Shown one piece after another: positions 1 to 13,194 of a stretch of DNA of 64,000 bases. Origin of the DNA: Adiantum capillus-veneris (taxonomy: Eukaryota; Streptophyta; Polypodiopsida; Polypodiales; Pteridaceae); contig CM043942.1 in NCBI GenBank assembly GCA_014529385.2, positions 7,689,001 through 7,753,000 of the forward strand, written 5' to 3'. The notes below the pieces were generated by a model. It made no database searches, had not been told where the DNA came from, and saw only the letters and a list, made by a program, of their open reading frames with translations. The number at the start of each line of letters is the position of its first letter. Positions within the stretch are counted from its first letter, which is position 1. The translations under genes were made by a program, and so were the position numbers.

Positions 1-375
1 AGAGAAGTTTCTTGGGCAGTCTAGTGATGCATTCAAAGAGAGGCTCTTACAATTACAAGAGGTTCAGCTAGATAGGATGAGTGCTACAACAATAAGATGG
101 ACAAGACATTCAAGAAGAAGTTTCAAATTAAGTGGGAAGGCCGGCCTTTCAAGGTAGTGGAGTGTTTTCCGAATGGTACATATCAGCTGGCTAACCTGGA
201 TGGGATTCTACATAAGTCATGGGTAAATGGATTGCATCTTATATTATATCATGCTAGATTAATGATGGTGGTGCAAGATGATCTATCTGCAGAACAAGTA
301 ATGTCTGTGAGGGATGAAGAGACCTGTGACACGGCGAGTCTCATATCTCTTTTTGCTGCTGCTGATCATGAATGA
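1..375 (+). pseudogene. Ty3/gypsy pol remnant (integrase C-terminal tail)
   Basis: Two frames together read as the 3' end of a gypsy polyprotein. Frame 2 from about position 11 gives a segment ending EVQLDRMSATT. Frame 1 from 97 gives KKKFQIKWEGRPFKVVECF, then NGTYQLANLDG and VNGLHLILYHARLMMV. This matches the GPY/F-type tail that follows the integrase core (KW.GP..V.......Y.L...G and NG..LK.Y.A). The frame change and the absence of the usual spacer between the halves indicate an internal deletion. Reverse transcriptase and the catalytic integrase core would lie left of the window. The ORF ends at a TGA at 373-375 and no LTR could be proven after it. Family assignment is good; element boundaries are unknown. 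Confidence 0.65.
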
Positions 376-2490
<2,115 letters not shown>

Positions 2491-2492
2491 GC

Positions 2493-4923
2493 TTACCATG
2501 TAATGTGCGATGTTATTTTCACCCCAAGAAAGGGTGAAGACCTTGGTAAAATCCGCCAAGGCTTCTTGAAATGATTGGCGTTGTTCTTCTGTTGTGCTGT
2601 TAATGCCCATAAGCTTGACCATTTTACCAAAATGTTCCCAAACTTGCTTGTGCTTGTTTTCAAGCTCGCCATTTGAATCATTGTCAGTAGTAGCTTTGCA
2701 TAACTCCTTCCAAAGCTCCCAAAGGTTACCTGCCTACTGGTTGGAGCTATTTTGAGAAGCATATCGACCTGGCTTTCCGTGGTAAACTTTCTTCAAAAAG
2801 TGTTTGGCTTTTTGTCCACTCATTGACACTTGTTGAGCAATTTCATGGGCCTCCCCTGTGTTCTTTGCAGCAACGATAGACAAATGTCCACCATGATAGC
2901 CAATGAAATTCAAGAGTGCCTCCACTCTTTCAATCGCTTATTGGGACTTTTCCAATGGTTTCATTGTGAAAGCATAGTCATTGTGGAGCTTCCATAGCCT
3001 ATCAAAAATACGCATGAATGTGTGTAATGTACATTCGATAGAGGAAATGGAAAGATTGGAGTCCAAGTAAGGTCCTTTTGAGCACGGTCTGGGGCATTGA
3101 GCATGGGGCATCTTAGAATAGACACTTCCCATTCTCTACCTTCAACGCTGAAATCACAAAAAGCCAACCCTTGTTCATGTGTGTAATGTACAAAAATATA
3201 CATTCGATAGAGGAAGTGGAAAGATTGGAGTCCAAGTGTGGTCCTTTTGAGCACGGTCTGGGGCATTGAGCATGGGGCATCTTAGAATAGACACTTCCCA
3301 TTCTCTACCTTCAACACTGAAATCACAAAAATCCAACCCTTGTTCTCCATGGCCTTCCCATGGAAGCATGGAACTGACCTTTGCAATGCTCTTGTGTGAT
3401 TTTTGTCCGTTAGGGTTGTACCCTCGAGTGCAAAATGAACAAAGCATGAAATAAGAAGCCCTTTGTTTGCAGCCAAGCAAACACTTTATGGTCTTCAAGT
3501 CCCCACCTAAGTGACTCCACATCATAGCTACTAAAACCCTCAACCTCCAACTTCTGACCTGCAATTTGGGATTGTATTACTTCTGTGATCCATGGAGTTC
3601 TCTCAAAAATCCATGAAAGTACTCCATTGGTCTCTTTGGACACCTCAATAGCACTCAACCACCAAATGTATTTCTCTGATTGCACCCTAAAAGACGGGGT
3701 GGGAAATGGCTCGACTGAATCCCTTCACTTGGTTTGCAAAAGGGCCTCATTCATTAGAGTGATACTTAGCCTCTCTAACCTTGGACCTTTCACTATTTGA
3801 CACTCATCGAGTTTCATCACAAAAGCGACCTTTGTGCCAAGTACTGCAAAATAAATAGTGCCAAGACCTTATACTTCAAAGTCTATGATAAGAACAAAAC
3901 CAAAAGAAAAAAGTATAGTGTGTCACCTTCTTTAGATAACTCGTAAAATCTAAGCATGGCTTGTTGAAGTCTTCTAAGGTCCACAAAAATATTGTTCCAC
4001 ATTGTGTAAGAGAAGCCCTTCTCCAAAGTTCTTATGGATTATTTAAGTTACCTTTGCCCCTTGCCTTTGTTGTGCACAAAGCACAAAGGGAAGTTGGCAT
4101 TGTATCCTCAATGTGTAGGTATGTCCCAATGTGAGAGAACACATCTTTGTTTGTGGCCTTCTTTGCGAGTTTGACCTTGTGCGGAACGGGAAATAGGTTT
4201 TCCACAATGCCATGCTCTTTGGGGGCATCATTTAGGAGTTAGAAAATAGCTTCATAGGCTTTGGTGCTGATTACAGCCTCATCACAATCTTGTTGCACGT
4301 CATCATTCACTAACCACATTTCTCAATTTACGCATAAGGTCCTTGGTGACTGCATCCTTAATGTGCTTACCTCCACGTGATTGTAAGATAGAAATCACAT
4401 CTTGGGTATTGAGACAACTAGTGAGAAGGTTGACTCGATCATCTTGGCTTGTTCCACCCGCATGCCTCCTAGATGAAGTTTCTAGCAACCAGTAAAACTA
4501 AATGTTAAAAAGTAGTGTGAAGTAAGAATGCATCATGCAAGTAAAGACCAAATCACCTTGTGGCTGTCACTCCTTGTTTGTGTGCTCCACCTGAATATGA
4601 AAGAGTTTCAATGGATGAATACGTGCTTTTGCGTTCCTTGCACCAAGGGGTGTTTCTTTCAAGTATGTGATGGTGTTGGCAAGCTTCATAATGTGGGATT
4701 CTTTTTCCTTTATTTGTTGTTGAAGAGTTTCAACCACCCTCTCCAAAGAGGCAATACTCTCTTCTGATGCCGCTGTCTTGAGGTAAATAGCTTGACATTC
4801 GTGCATCCACATATGCAAAGAAGCACCTGCATCCATTGTTGTGGCGGATAGGGTCGGAAAGGCCATGCAACAGAGGCTTTGACAGCTCTGTACAATTGAG
4901 TTTGGCCACTTTGTGATAGACAT
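2493..4923 (-). pseudogene. Unidentified spliced gene remnant
   Basis: Several minus-strand pieces have sensible composition and splice signals. The first (about 4557-4895) has a heptad-like helix: SIASLERVVETLQQQIKEKE. A likely intron is 4498-4556 (GTGATT...TTTAG). The next piece (to about 4308) contains NTQDVISILQSRGGKHIKDA. Another (about 4052-4230) carries HKVKLAKKATNKDVFSHIG and a CALC motif. A further piece has WNNIFVDLRRLQQAMLRFY, followed by a good GT-AG intron at 3844-3926 (GTGACA...TTTTGCAG). Downstream parts include WITEVIQSQIAGQKLEVEG and, at 2734-2925, YHGGHLSIVAAKNTGEAHE. In-frame stops (for example a TGA near 3733) and frame changes show it is broken. I do not recognise the family; a decayed host gene or a TE-captured gene are both possible. 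Confidence 0.45.
3018..3345. repeat. Direct tandem duplication, ~160 bp unit, two copies
   Basis: The segment beginning TGTGTGTAATGTACA at about 3018 is repeated from about 3177. The copies share a near-identical run through GAGCACGGTCTGGGGCATTG and differ by a few substitutions and one small insertion (AAAAATAT). The duplication lies inside the broken minus-strand gene and probably helped disrupt it. Confidence 0.85.
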
Positions 4924-4959
4924 TTAGGATAATCAAGATGATGAGATAATTCTAAGAAT

Positions 4960-5479
4960 TACATCGTCGATGCCATTCTCAAAGAGTACAAGCCTATAGA
5001 GGGGTATGATCTAGTCTCGGATGACTGAATTTTGAGCATAGCGAGGGCCACAATGTCACACCGGCAGTCAAAGGCAAGAGACAGGTATAAGGACGGAAAT
5101 CCAAATCCGGCATGGTTGGATGCAGAGGAGTGGGTGAGGATTGCAGGAGAGACACAAGACAATCTTGAGAGATTTCAGTAGCAGAGAGATGCAGCCAGAG
5201 CACATTTGAAGTCTGCTCGAGCATCACATCTTAGGAGTGGAGGTTACGACACACTTTCGTATGAGTTTGTAAGTATTATACGTATGTTTTAAATTATCAA
5301 AAATGTATATGTTATTTGAACATTTATTTTATGATTAAACCATAATTTTGTAGGAAGTTGCCGTGAAGCATCCTACGACACATCGAGAGGAGAAGTATGC
5401 GTACAAGCATGGACTTGTGGCCCTTTTGACCCAGTTGCATGAGGAGGGAGAGGCCATAGACTGGGAGGCATTACCGTGA
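4960..5479 (+). pseudogene. Transposase_24-like CACTA accessory ORF fragment (tentative)
   Basis: Plus-strand reading gives pieces such as SHRQSKARDRYKDGNPNP, WLDAEEWVRIAGETQ and RDAARAHLKSARASHL. A GT-AG intron follows at 5269-5353 (GTAAGT...TTTTGTAG), then KHPTTHREEKYAYKHG and a stop. The order (basic segment, tryptophan helix, Arg/Ala-rich stretch, then a TH-containing block) resembles plant Transposase_24/PttA proteins of CACTA elements, but only weakly. An in-frame TAG sits at 5179-5181, after Phe-Gln where Gln would fit. It could equally be an unrelated TE ORF. Confidence 0.35.
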
Positions 5480-5559
5480 GGGCGACATCCTCTATATATG
5501 TTTTTTTTTGTAACTGTGATCTTCTTGATACAATGTACTCATTCATTGTATACATGTAC

Positions 5560-6160
5560 ATTTTTATGCTTATGTTTATGGTTTTGCATTTTGTTTACGA
5601 TTATGATAGTGGTATGTCAATCAAGTTATGGTTATGGTTTTGCAATTATGATATAGCACAAAGGTTATGGTTATGGTTTGGCAATGATGTTATGGTTATG
5701 GTTTTGCAATGATGGTATGGCAATCTTGTTATGGTTAGGGTTTGGCAATCAAGTTATGGTTATAGTTTTGCAAAGATGGTATGGCAATCATGTTATGGTT
5801 ATGGATTTGCAATGATGGTATGGATGTTATGATATAGCACAAAGGTTATGGTTATGGTTTGGCAATCAAGTTATGGTTATGGTTTTGCAATGATGGTATA
5901 GCAATCTTGTTATGGTTAGGGTTTGGCAATCAAGTTATGGTTATAGTTTTGCAAAGATGGTATGGCAATCATGTTATGGTTATGGTTTTGCAATGATGGT
6001 ACGGATGTTATGGTTATGGTATGACAAGTAGGTTATGGTTATGGTTATAGTATGGCAAGTGGGTTATGTTTATTGTTTTGTTGTTTTCAAGTCATGTTTT
6101 ACTTATGGCTATAAAATCGTCATGCCGTTGTGCCTATGGTTTTGGAGTCGACGTTATGGT
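5560..6160 (+). repeat. Minisatellite built on GGTTATGGTTATGGTTTTGC
   Basis: Degenerate units combine TATGGT hexamers with GCAATGATGGTATGGCAATC blocks. A larger unit appears twice: the run GGTTAGGGTTTGGCAATCAA followed by GTTATGGTTATAG occurs near 5735 and again near 5919. This indicates a higher-order repeat of about 180 bp. Confidence 0.85.
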
Positions 6161-6423
6161 TATGCTTTTGGGAACTTGTCATGATTAAGCTTTTGATTTT
6201 GTGATTTTGTTCTTCTTACAATTTTTCTATCTGTATACACTCACTCTTTAGAGTCAAACTGTAGGTGGAGTGTGGTTTCTTGTGCTCTTTCTTTGGGCAA
6301 AGACGGCTATTTTCTGCAGTTGCAGTACATGCATCATCAGTTCCCAGCCCTCTCTGCCCAATATTTTTTTTCAGGTTTTGTCGTCGGTATAGGTCTCAGT
6401 ATACGTGTTGTTATAAGCCTCGG

Positions 6424-6464
6424 AATACACGTCGATATAGAAAAATTCCATATCGACGTGTATT
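6424..6464. repeat. Perfect 15-bp inverted repeat (hairpin)
   Basis: Arms AATACACGTCGATAT (6424-6438) and ATATCGACGTGTATT (6450-6464) are perfect reverse complements around an 11-nt spacer. Imperfect pairing extends outward: GGTCTCAGTATACG near 6391 pairs with the region around 6461-6472. This gives a long foldback resembling a miniature inverted-repeat element; no target duplication was identified. Confidence 0.8.
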
Positions 6465-6594
6465 GAGACGCGTATTATGGCGTAAGTTCCATTGCTTATT
6501 TTGATGGTAGTGTTGGGTGAGCTAGGGAGGATGGTGGCGTGCCGAGACCATGGCGAGCAGAACGAGAGAGAGAGAGAGAGAGAGAGAGCAGAAA

Positions 6595-7490
6595 AAGAAT
6601 TGACACAACAAGGAAAAAGCAATGTTATTTTATAATTTAAAATCACCTTATACACATATAGAGAGATCTTGCCATGCAAGCTTCTAAAAGTGTATATGAA
6701 TGCCTTATGTGGCGTTTCCCACGGATAGATAACCGACTAGGGCTTGAAACCTAACAATCCCCCCTCAAGCCCAAACTACATACATCACTCTCATGATACC
6801 TCAAGTTTTTGGTGTACTCGTCAACCGTGAGTTTTAGATTCTCTCACAACCAAGGATTCTGGTGTATCCATAACCTCGTGTCATGATAGTGAGCCCCCTT
6901 GAACAGATAGGGTGTAGGTTAAAAAAATTGCTACCAATAAATGGATTTTTTGGTTCGCTGTCAAACCTTGGATTTAAGGTGTACCCAATAACCTCATGAG
7001 AAGCAGAATAAAATAGGACTTGCACAAAAAACTGATAGAGAGAGAGAGAATCAACACAACAACAAGGAAAAAGCAATGCTATTTTATAATTTAAAATCAC
7101 CTTATACACATATAGAGAAATCTTGCCATGCAAACTTGTGTATCTGCATGCCTTATGTGGCGTTTCCCACGGATAGATAACCGACTAGGGCTTGAAGCCT
7201 AACAATCCCCCCTCAAGCCCGAACTACATACATCACTCTCATGATACCTCAAGTTTTTGGTGTACTCGTCAACCGTGAGTTTTAGATTCTCCCACAACCA
7301 AGGATTTTGGTGTATCCATAACCTCGTGTTATGATAGTGAGCCCCCCTTGAACAGATATGGTGTAGGTTAAAAAATTTGCTACCAATAAATGGAGTTTTT
7401 GGTTCGCTGCCAATCCTTGGATTTAAGGTGTACCCAATAACCTCATGAGAAGAATAATAAAATAGGACTTGCACAAAAAACTGATAGTTT
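6595..7490 (-). repeat. Two direct copies of a ~450-bp LTR/PPT-like segment
   Basis: The stretch from CACAACAAGGAAAAAGCAAT (about 6602) through TAAGGTGTACCCAATAACCTC (about 6994) is repeated from about 7055 to 7446 with few changes. On the minus strand each copy has a purine tract, CTTGAGGGGGGA, followed by TTGTTAGG. This is the typical polypurine-tract/LTR-start junction of a copia element. Minus-strand copia gag coding follows at 7.6-8.3 kb, so these are probably rearranged 3' ends of that element. Confidence 0.65.
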
Positions 7491-7639
7491 AAGAGGTCTT
7501 ATCACTCATGTGTGGCAGCGTCTATAGCCCGTACAATTTAGTTTGACTAGGAAAAACATGAAAAGAGAGAATTAAAAAAATCATTGTCAACGAAAAATAT
7601 TTGAGATTCTGTGTCTCCATCAATCACATGAAGTTGATT

Positions 7640-8310
7640 TTTACCCTCTTGGAAGCATCTATTGAAGGATGATTTGTCTTACCGCAATGAACACAAAGAT
7701 TCTTTTTAAAGCAATCCTTTGTCTGGTGATTGTTGCGCCCACAAATGGCACAAGATCTGGTATCAATGGATGGTCGAGATGAAGCTCAGGTAGAAACACA
7801 ATTAGTGATTGCATAGGCACTGGGAGAATCAGAAGAACTAATGGGGGATTCTGCATGGGAGACTGTATATGGACTAGGAATAATGGGAGAATTGGTACAA
7901 GATACCCTTCTTTCTTCTTTCTGCATTGAATTGATGATACCATCCAAGGAGGGCAGTGGATATTTCTCTTGTAAAATAGTAACAATCTGATGGAATTTAT
8001 GAGGCAAACTTTTTAACAAAACAACTATGAGATCTTCTTCTGGCACTGGGGCTTCGATATAAATAAGTTCAGTTTTAATACTCTTCAGTCGGTTAACTAA
8101 AGATATAATGTTTTCATCGGCACACATAGCGAGAGAGTACAACCCCATCTTTAGACTCATCATTGAATACTTAGCTTTAGCACCAAAAACCTTCTCTAGC
8201 TATATTCAGGCAACACTAAAAGATTGCACATCGTCCAAGTAGTGAATAAAATCATCTTTGAGAGATGTCAGAATAATACCTAATGCTTGCGTTGTTGCTC
8301 GACAAATAGT
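7640..8310 (-). pseudogene. Ty1/copia gag fragment (UBN2-type with zinc knuckle)
   Basis: Minus-strand reading shows a copia gag core: DDFIHYLDDVQSFSVA, then stops, then EKVFGAKAKYSMMSLKMG, ISLVNRLKSIKTELIYI, and PEEDLIVVLLKSLPHKFHQI. Zinc-finger-like CAICGRNNHQTKDC and CVHCGKTNHPS follow toward 7640. A TGA and a TAG lie around 8201-8211, and another TGA sits between the core and the knuckles. Gag polypeptide packages element RNA in virus-like particles. Protease, integrase and RT are absent downstream. The family call is firm; the copy is dead. Confidence 0.75.
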
Positions 8311-9284
8311 GCTCTCCAAGGATTTCATTTACGTATTCACGTTAAGTGTGAAGTGGTAATAACATTATTAGCACCCCATGGGAGTGTTAATAACATCAAA
8401 TTCAATTGACCTTTTGAAACCGACAGTTCTTGTTTGCCCGACGAGATATTTGATTTGCTCGACGGGCCCTCTTCGTAGCCTGGTGGGCTCAAAATTTCCT
8501 TCAAATTTTTAGAGAGGTGTCAATTTTGGAGGGGCCTATATAAACAATGGCCCATCCTCTCAGTCACCCTTTTTGGCACACTCTCGAGAGTCCTTACTAG
8601 AGCTAAAGCTTGAGGTTTCCTTGAGCTTTATCATGAAAAATTTTGCGCCTTTTTTTCCTATAAAAACGCCCACGCATAGTTACCACTCTTGGGTGTCTAT
8701 CCACTTGGAAGCAAGTTTGGGCAGGAAGCATTCTCGTGGAGGGTTTTGGCAGTGCAAGTGCTTTTGGCTCATTTTTATTGTTGGAATGGAGCATTCCTCA
8801 TCACTACACCAACGTAGTTGTATTTACGACTAGTTACCTTCCCTGGGTGTCTATCCGTCCGCCTGGAAACAAGTTTGGGTAGGAAGCATCCTCATGGAGA
8901 GTTTAGGTGGTGAAACTGCTAGGGACTCGTTTTTATTGTTGGAATGGAGTGCTCCTCATCATTACAAAAATTTCATGCTATTTTGCTCTCTTTTTTTTGC
9001 ATACATATCAGCTTTGTCGAGGTATTAATGTTTCTCAAAGGGCCCTTAATGCTTCACAAAGGGCCCCTCATGTTTTTCGGAGGGCCAGGGTTGTATTTTG
9101 GAGGGTCGGAGGGCTAGGATTATATCTCGGAGGGCCCTGGAGGACTAGGGGTATTTCTCGATGGAAAAATATGACCCGACCGTCTGGTAGCCTTGAGGTC
9201 ACATGGGCATTTTTTGTAAATATGAAGAGTTGTGAATTGCGAATTTTGTTAATTAACATTGGATCACATTTAAAAAACACGTGA
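8311..9284. other. Non-coding, with a TATA-like site and a tandem duplication
   Basis: A TATATAAA-type element sits at 8537-8544 in otherwise non-coding sequence. A segment of about 155 bp (TAGTTACC...TGGGTGTCTATCC...GTTGGAATGGAG) occurs at about 8677-8800 and again at about 8831-8955. Short GGAGGGCC repeats lie at 9078-9145. No gene is supported. Confidence 0.5.
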
Positions 9285-9491
9285 TTATGTGAGTTTGAAA
9301 TCCTTGGTGCTCTCGTAACCACAGCGGATGTGCCAGCTTTGTCGGTTTGATAAGGGTTTCACGACTCTCCACATGTTCTTCCGCATCAAATAGCCCTTCA
9401 CTTTGATTTGCCTAGTGTGGAAGTTGGATCCATTGAATTTATCCACTTTTGATGCACTTGTGCCAACTATGAAAACAACTAATAAGGTCAT
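9285..9491 (-). pseudogene. Copia gag N-terminal fragment
   Basis: The minus-strand frame reads SKVDKFNGSNFHTRQIKVKG, then YLMRKNMWRVVKPL. This matches the start of copia gag proteins (KFNG.NF..WK..M...L....LW.V). The conserved Trp after HT is Arg here. The frame ends at a stop near 9285 after about 60 residues, and no continuing gag follows. It is a separate fragment from the gag at 7.6-8.3 kb. Confidence 0.6.
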
Positions 9492-10099
9492 ACAAGCACA
9501 ACTTAATTTAGAAAGTTTTTTTCACACTTTGTGAATACCATTTGTGGCATGGTAAGAGCAATCGAGACCCGTCGAAGGCGGGTCATGTGAGTTGGGCTCT
9601 GACTTGCCAAAGGTATTTTGATTTTTAACCTTAAGCTGGGTGGCTACATGCTAGATATATGTCAAGAGAATTACACTATGTTTAAATAGAGAAGGTCACT
9701 TTAATGTGCTCTCCCCCCCCCCCCCCCCCCCCCCCCCCAAACCCCCCAAAATTAGACTCCTGCAAAAAGTGAAAATTGATTAGGGCTTGAAACAATCAAT
9801 CGAATTAATCCTAAACAAAATCTTGAGAGGATACCTCTATGATATCCGAGTAGTACAAATTAGGATTCGATTAGGAGCTTGTAATGTAAAGAGCACTTCG
9901 CACCCATGCTTGTTAGAGTGTGAATTGTTGACCTTAAGAAAATTGTTTACTACTAATAATTTACTAATAAATATGAATGCTCATAATGGCACACAAGATT
10001 CTTATGTTTTCTCTTACATAGAGTAGGTTCACACAATAGGGTAATGAACTTCATTCAAGACACATAACGGTTGGTTCTAGTAATTTCCCCCCTCCATCC
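9492..10099. other. Non-coding, includes a 26-nt poly(C) tract
   Basis: A homopolymer of about 26 C occupies 9713-9738, followed by AAACCCCCCAAAA. No coding resemblance was found. Confidence 0.6.
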
Positions 10100-10310
10100 A
10101 CAAGAGAAACCAAAGAAGCACAAGGTGGAGGAGGATGTCTGAATGATGCTAATGCTAAAAGGAGCTAGGAAAGAGAAAGAGGGGTTTACAAAGTCCAAAA
10201 CTAATTCTCTCCTAAGGAGATGGAGAGGCTAAGGAAAGAGAAATTGTTGCTTTAAGTGTGGACAGCAAGGCCATGCCAACCATTGATGCCCAACAAGCAA
10301 ACCAAGAAGG
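10100..10310 (+). pseudogene. Retrotransposon gag fragment with CCHC zinc knuckle
   Basis: The plus-strand frame near 10228-10306 reads KRNCCFKCGQQGHANH, a TGA, then CPTSKPRRRFYK. This is the C-x2-C-x4-H-x4-C knuckle of LTR-element gag, interrupted by a TGA before the last Cys. Upstream is basic, Lys-rich sequence. Only about 70 residues remain. Confidence 0.6.
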
Positions 10311-10361
10311 AGGTTCTACAAGTAATAATAAAGAAAAAACAAGTAAGAAAGGATCACCTAT

Positions 10362-10610
10362 CACTACTACATTTTCCCCCCTATAGCGACGGCTACAGCG
10401 ACGAATTATCATCGCATTAACGAGGCAAAAAGGCGTCGCTATTGTACGTCGCATAAACGAGGCGGTTAGCAAGGGTTATAGCGATGAGTAGCCGTCGCAT
10501 AAACAACAAAAACAAGGTTTTTACTTTGCGTCGCATTAGTAGCGCGTGGCAAGACGTGTGGCATAAGCGACACGTAGCATAAGCGGCGAGCCACTTAATT
10601 GACGAATTGT
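10362..10610 (+). mobile_element. CACTA-like element terminus
   Basis: CACTACTAC starts at 10362. It is followed by a dense array of AGCGACG/CGTCGCT-type motifs in both orientations (TATAGCGACGGCTACAGCGA, GGCGTCGCTATTG, GTCGCATAAACGAGGCG). Terminal CACTA followed by short subterminal direct and inverted motifs is the hallmark of En/Spm elements, where they bind the TNPA-type protein. The matching 3' terminus (GTAGTAGTG preceded by the same motifs) was not found, so linkage to the transposase at 13-19 kb is an inference. Confidence 0.5.
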
Positions 10611-10703
10611 TTTTTTTTTTTTCAAGATCACATCAACGACGCTTTGGACACGCAACAACTATATGATGTTCAGGTTTCACTCGAGATCTTTAAGTGATCT
10701 CTC

Positions 10704-10709
10704 TCCCCT

Positions 10710-10784
<75 letters not shown>

Positions 10785-10824
10785 GCTCTCAGGTGAAACA
10801 CACATACAAAAATCTAGCTCTAGT

Positions 10825-10882
<58 letters not shown>

Positions 10883-10965
10883 GCTCTTCTACACACACAT
10901 ACAAACTCTAGCTCTCGAGTGGAACACACACATCCACAAACTTTAACTCTCTCTCTCTCTCTCTC
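10704..10965. repeat. CT/CA microsatellite cluster
   Basis: (CT)n runs occur at about 10711-10750, 10827-10881 and 10949-10965, with (CA)n at about 10750-10782. Unique spacers containing AGCTCT separate them and resemble one another, so the cluster may have arisen by duplication. Confidence 0.9.
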
Positions 10966-11440
10966 GCCGGTGTTCTTGCATTTGTGATTGCTCTCGTTGC
11001 TCATATTGTTTGCATTTCGCATAGTAGTGCGAACGTTGGTCGGACCGATGCGTACGTAAGCAATACAAATTTACAATTTTGTCTTCAAAATGAATTATGT
11101 AAATAGCGCTCTCTTTCTCTTTTTGCTAATTTTTTAAGTTAGAACTTGAAATTAAATAAAAAAATAAGCGATTATGTTTGTTTATTAAAAATATGTATTA
11201 AAATAAATACATAGAGTCTTAAATAGCAAGCCCTCAAGCCAATCTTAAATCTCAAACCCATGATTTATGTCATGTAGTAGTCATTGCTATAAGTCCTAAA
11301 TCGGCTCCCTTTGTTCAGTTAAGGAAAACGTTCTTGATGTATAACAGAAGATCTATAAAGAAGTCACAGAGAGAGAGAGAGAGAGAGAGAGACAAAAGAT
11401 TAGAGTTTAACATAGAAATAATGCTTGCGAACTTCAAAAC
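10966..11440. other. Non-coding AT-rich stretch
   Basis: Apart from a GA run at about 11369-11391, nothing was recognised. Confidence 0.4.
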
Positions 11441-11995
11441 TGATCCATTTGTTAGCCGCTTCAGATCTCGCGAGCCATATAGCTTGCCAACATGCCTCGT
11501 TGGCACGTGGAAAAGCTATGTGGGCTCACAAAAGCTCAAACGGCTCGCAAATGGGCCATTTTCAAAGTCCCAACAAGCTGTATAACTTGTTCACATGCCT
11601 CATTGGCACGTGGGCTCCATGCGCTAAAGCTCGTCGATTGACCATTTCTAAAGTCCACGACCAAAAAAACGCTTGCGGACTACTTTGGAAACGGCCCATT
11701 GGAGAACCATTTGAGCTTCTACGAGTCCATATAGCTTGTCTGCGTGCCAAAGAGGCATGTGGGCAAGCTATAGGACTCACCAAGAGCTCAAACAGCTGAC
11801 CGATGTGTCATTTTCGAGCGTTTTTTGCTCGAGGACTTTGAGAACGGTCCATATATCGACGAGTTGTTTGAGCTCTTAGCGAGCTGTATAGCTTGCCCAT
11901 ATGTCTCACTGGTACATGGACATTCCATGTGGGCTCACAAGAGCTCAAACGGCTCGCCGATGGACCGATCTGGAGTCCACGATCAAAAAAACTTG
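11440..11995. repeat. Degenerate satellite-like repeats
   Basis: Several diverged units share GAGCTGTATAGCTTGCCCAT, CATTGGCACGTGGGCT and GAGCTCAAACGGCTCGC followed by GATGG. Units lie near 11460-11570, 11575-11650, 11710-11830 and 11870-11990. Motifs recur inverted within units (GAGCCATATAGCTTG against AAGCTATGTGGGCTC at 11470-11525), so each unit can fold back. Confidence 0.7.
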
Positions 11996-12044
11996 TCCCT
12001 ATTTCATACAACTCGGGACATGTGGGTTTAACATGAATATAAAG

Positions 12045-12610
12045 AAAACTTGGTACATGTCGGTACTTGGTACATGTCAATACTTGGTATTTGGTACATG
12101 TCGGTACTTGGTACTTGGTCCTTGCTTTGGTAGTAGGTTCCATAATGAAACTTCGTACTTGAAATTGGTACATGGTCCATGGTACTAATTGGTCGGTGTA
12201 ACATTGTGGTACTGTAATAAATCAACATGAAAACAAAAAAACATTTTTAGTGTTAGATTGGTATAAGGTACTTGGTACTTAGTACTTGACTTGTACTTGG
12301 TACTTGGTACTTGATTTGATACTTAGTACTTGGAACTTGATACTTGATACTTGATTTGATACAAGGTATGTAGAATCTGACACTTAGCATAAAATCTGCT
12401 ACCTTTACAAAAAGTATGGAAATCAAAAGCTTGTTAATATTAGAGTCTGACATAGAAACCAAGAAAACTTGTTAGTGTTAGATTTGGCAGTTGATTTAGG
12501 GTTTGGTATCAGGTTCCATAATGCAACTTGATACTTGTAGTTGGTGCATGGTACATGGTACGTAACTTGAAACTTGGAGCGTATGATGCTTGGTACTTTG
12601 AAACGTCATA
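12045..12610 (+). repeat. (TTGGTAC)n-type minisatellite
   Basis: Heptamers TTGGTAC and variants (TTGATAC, TTAGTAC, ATGGTAC, ATGTCGGTAC) dominate 12045-12370 and reappear at 12535-12600. Interspersed non-repeat pieces (for example GTAGGTTCCATAATG, present near 12130 and 12507) show a longer unit of roughly 380 bp duplicated around the heptamers. Confidence 0.85.
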
Positions 12611-13190
12611 GTTCAAATCTTCATCTTCAAAAAACCATTAGAAGCCTTTTTAACAATGTGTAAACCGATCGAGCGAAAAGCCACAAGCGGTGATCCAAAA
12701 CCAGAACAGCAACAATTGAACAGAAAGACTAGCGTCCCTTGCGATATTTCTTTTATATTCTTAAAGACTTGCACAAGAGTGCTATAAGATCAAAATGCCT
12801 TAGTTTTGAGAAGTAGAGCAATTAACAGAAAACTTCGGATTAGGTTTCACATGCCACATCATCATTTGGTAGCACAATGACCACGATTTCAATCCATCTT
12901 TTTAAATATATATATATAAAGACAAATAAATAACATTGAGATAGTTACTTAGGCTAATTATCTTATCGACAAATAATTAATTGTTTGACAATAGACAAAT
13001 ACAGTGATGCAACAAACACATGTCAATATATATCATCAGTAAGTTTATGTACATGTGTCCAAAATGTGTGGTGATCAATCCTCACATATACAAAACAAAC
13101 CTCATCATCACATACGATGTAGTAATGCACACTGAAAAATACATATATAACGATCCCAAATATGCAAAATAAATCTCTATGCATGATCAC
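12611..13190. other. Non-coding stretch
   Basis: AT-rich sequence with a short TA run at 12907-12918. It may hold the 3' flank of the minus-strand CACTA ORF that ends near 13200. No gene was seen. Confidence 0.4.
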
Positions 13191-13194
13191 TATG

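Noticed and set aside
4031-4051. Intron between CAAAG and AACTTTGG in the minus-strand gene
   Set aside because: The GT-AG interval would be only 21 nt, too short for splicing; a small insertion is more likely.
11022-11029. TAGTAGTG as the 3' end of the element starting at 10362
   Set aside because: No mirror-image GCGACG cluster precedes it and the flanking trinucleotides (TAT, CGA) do not match.
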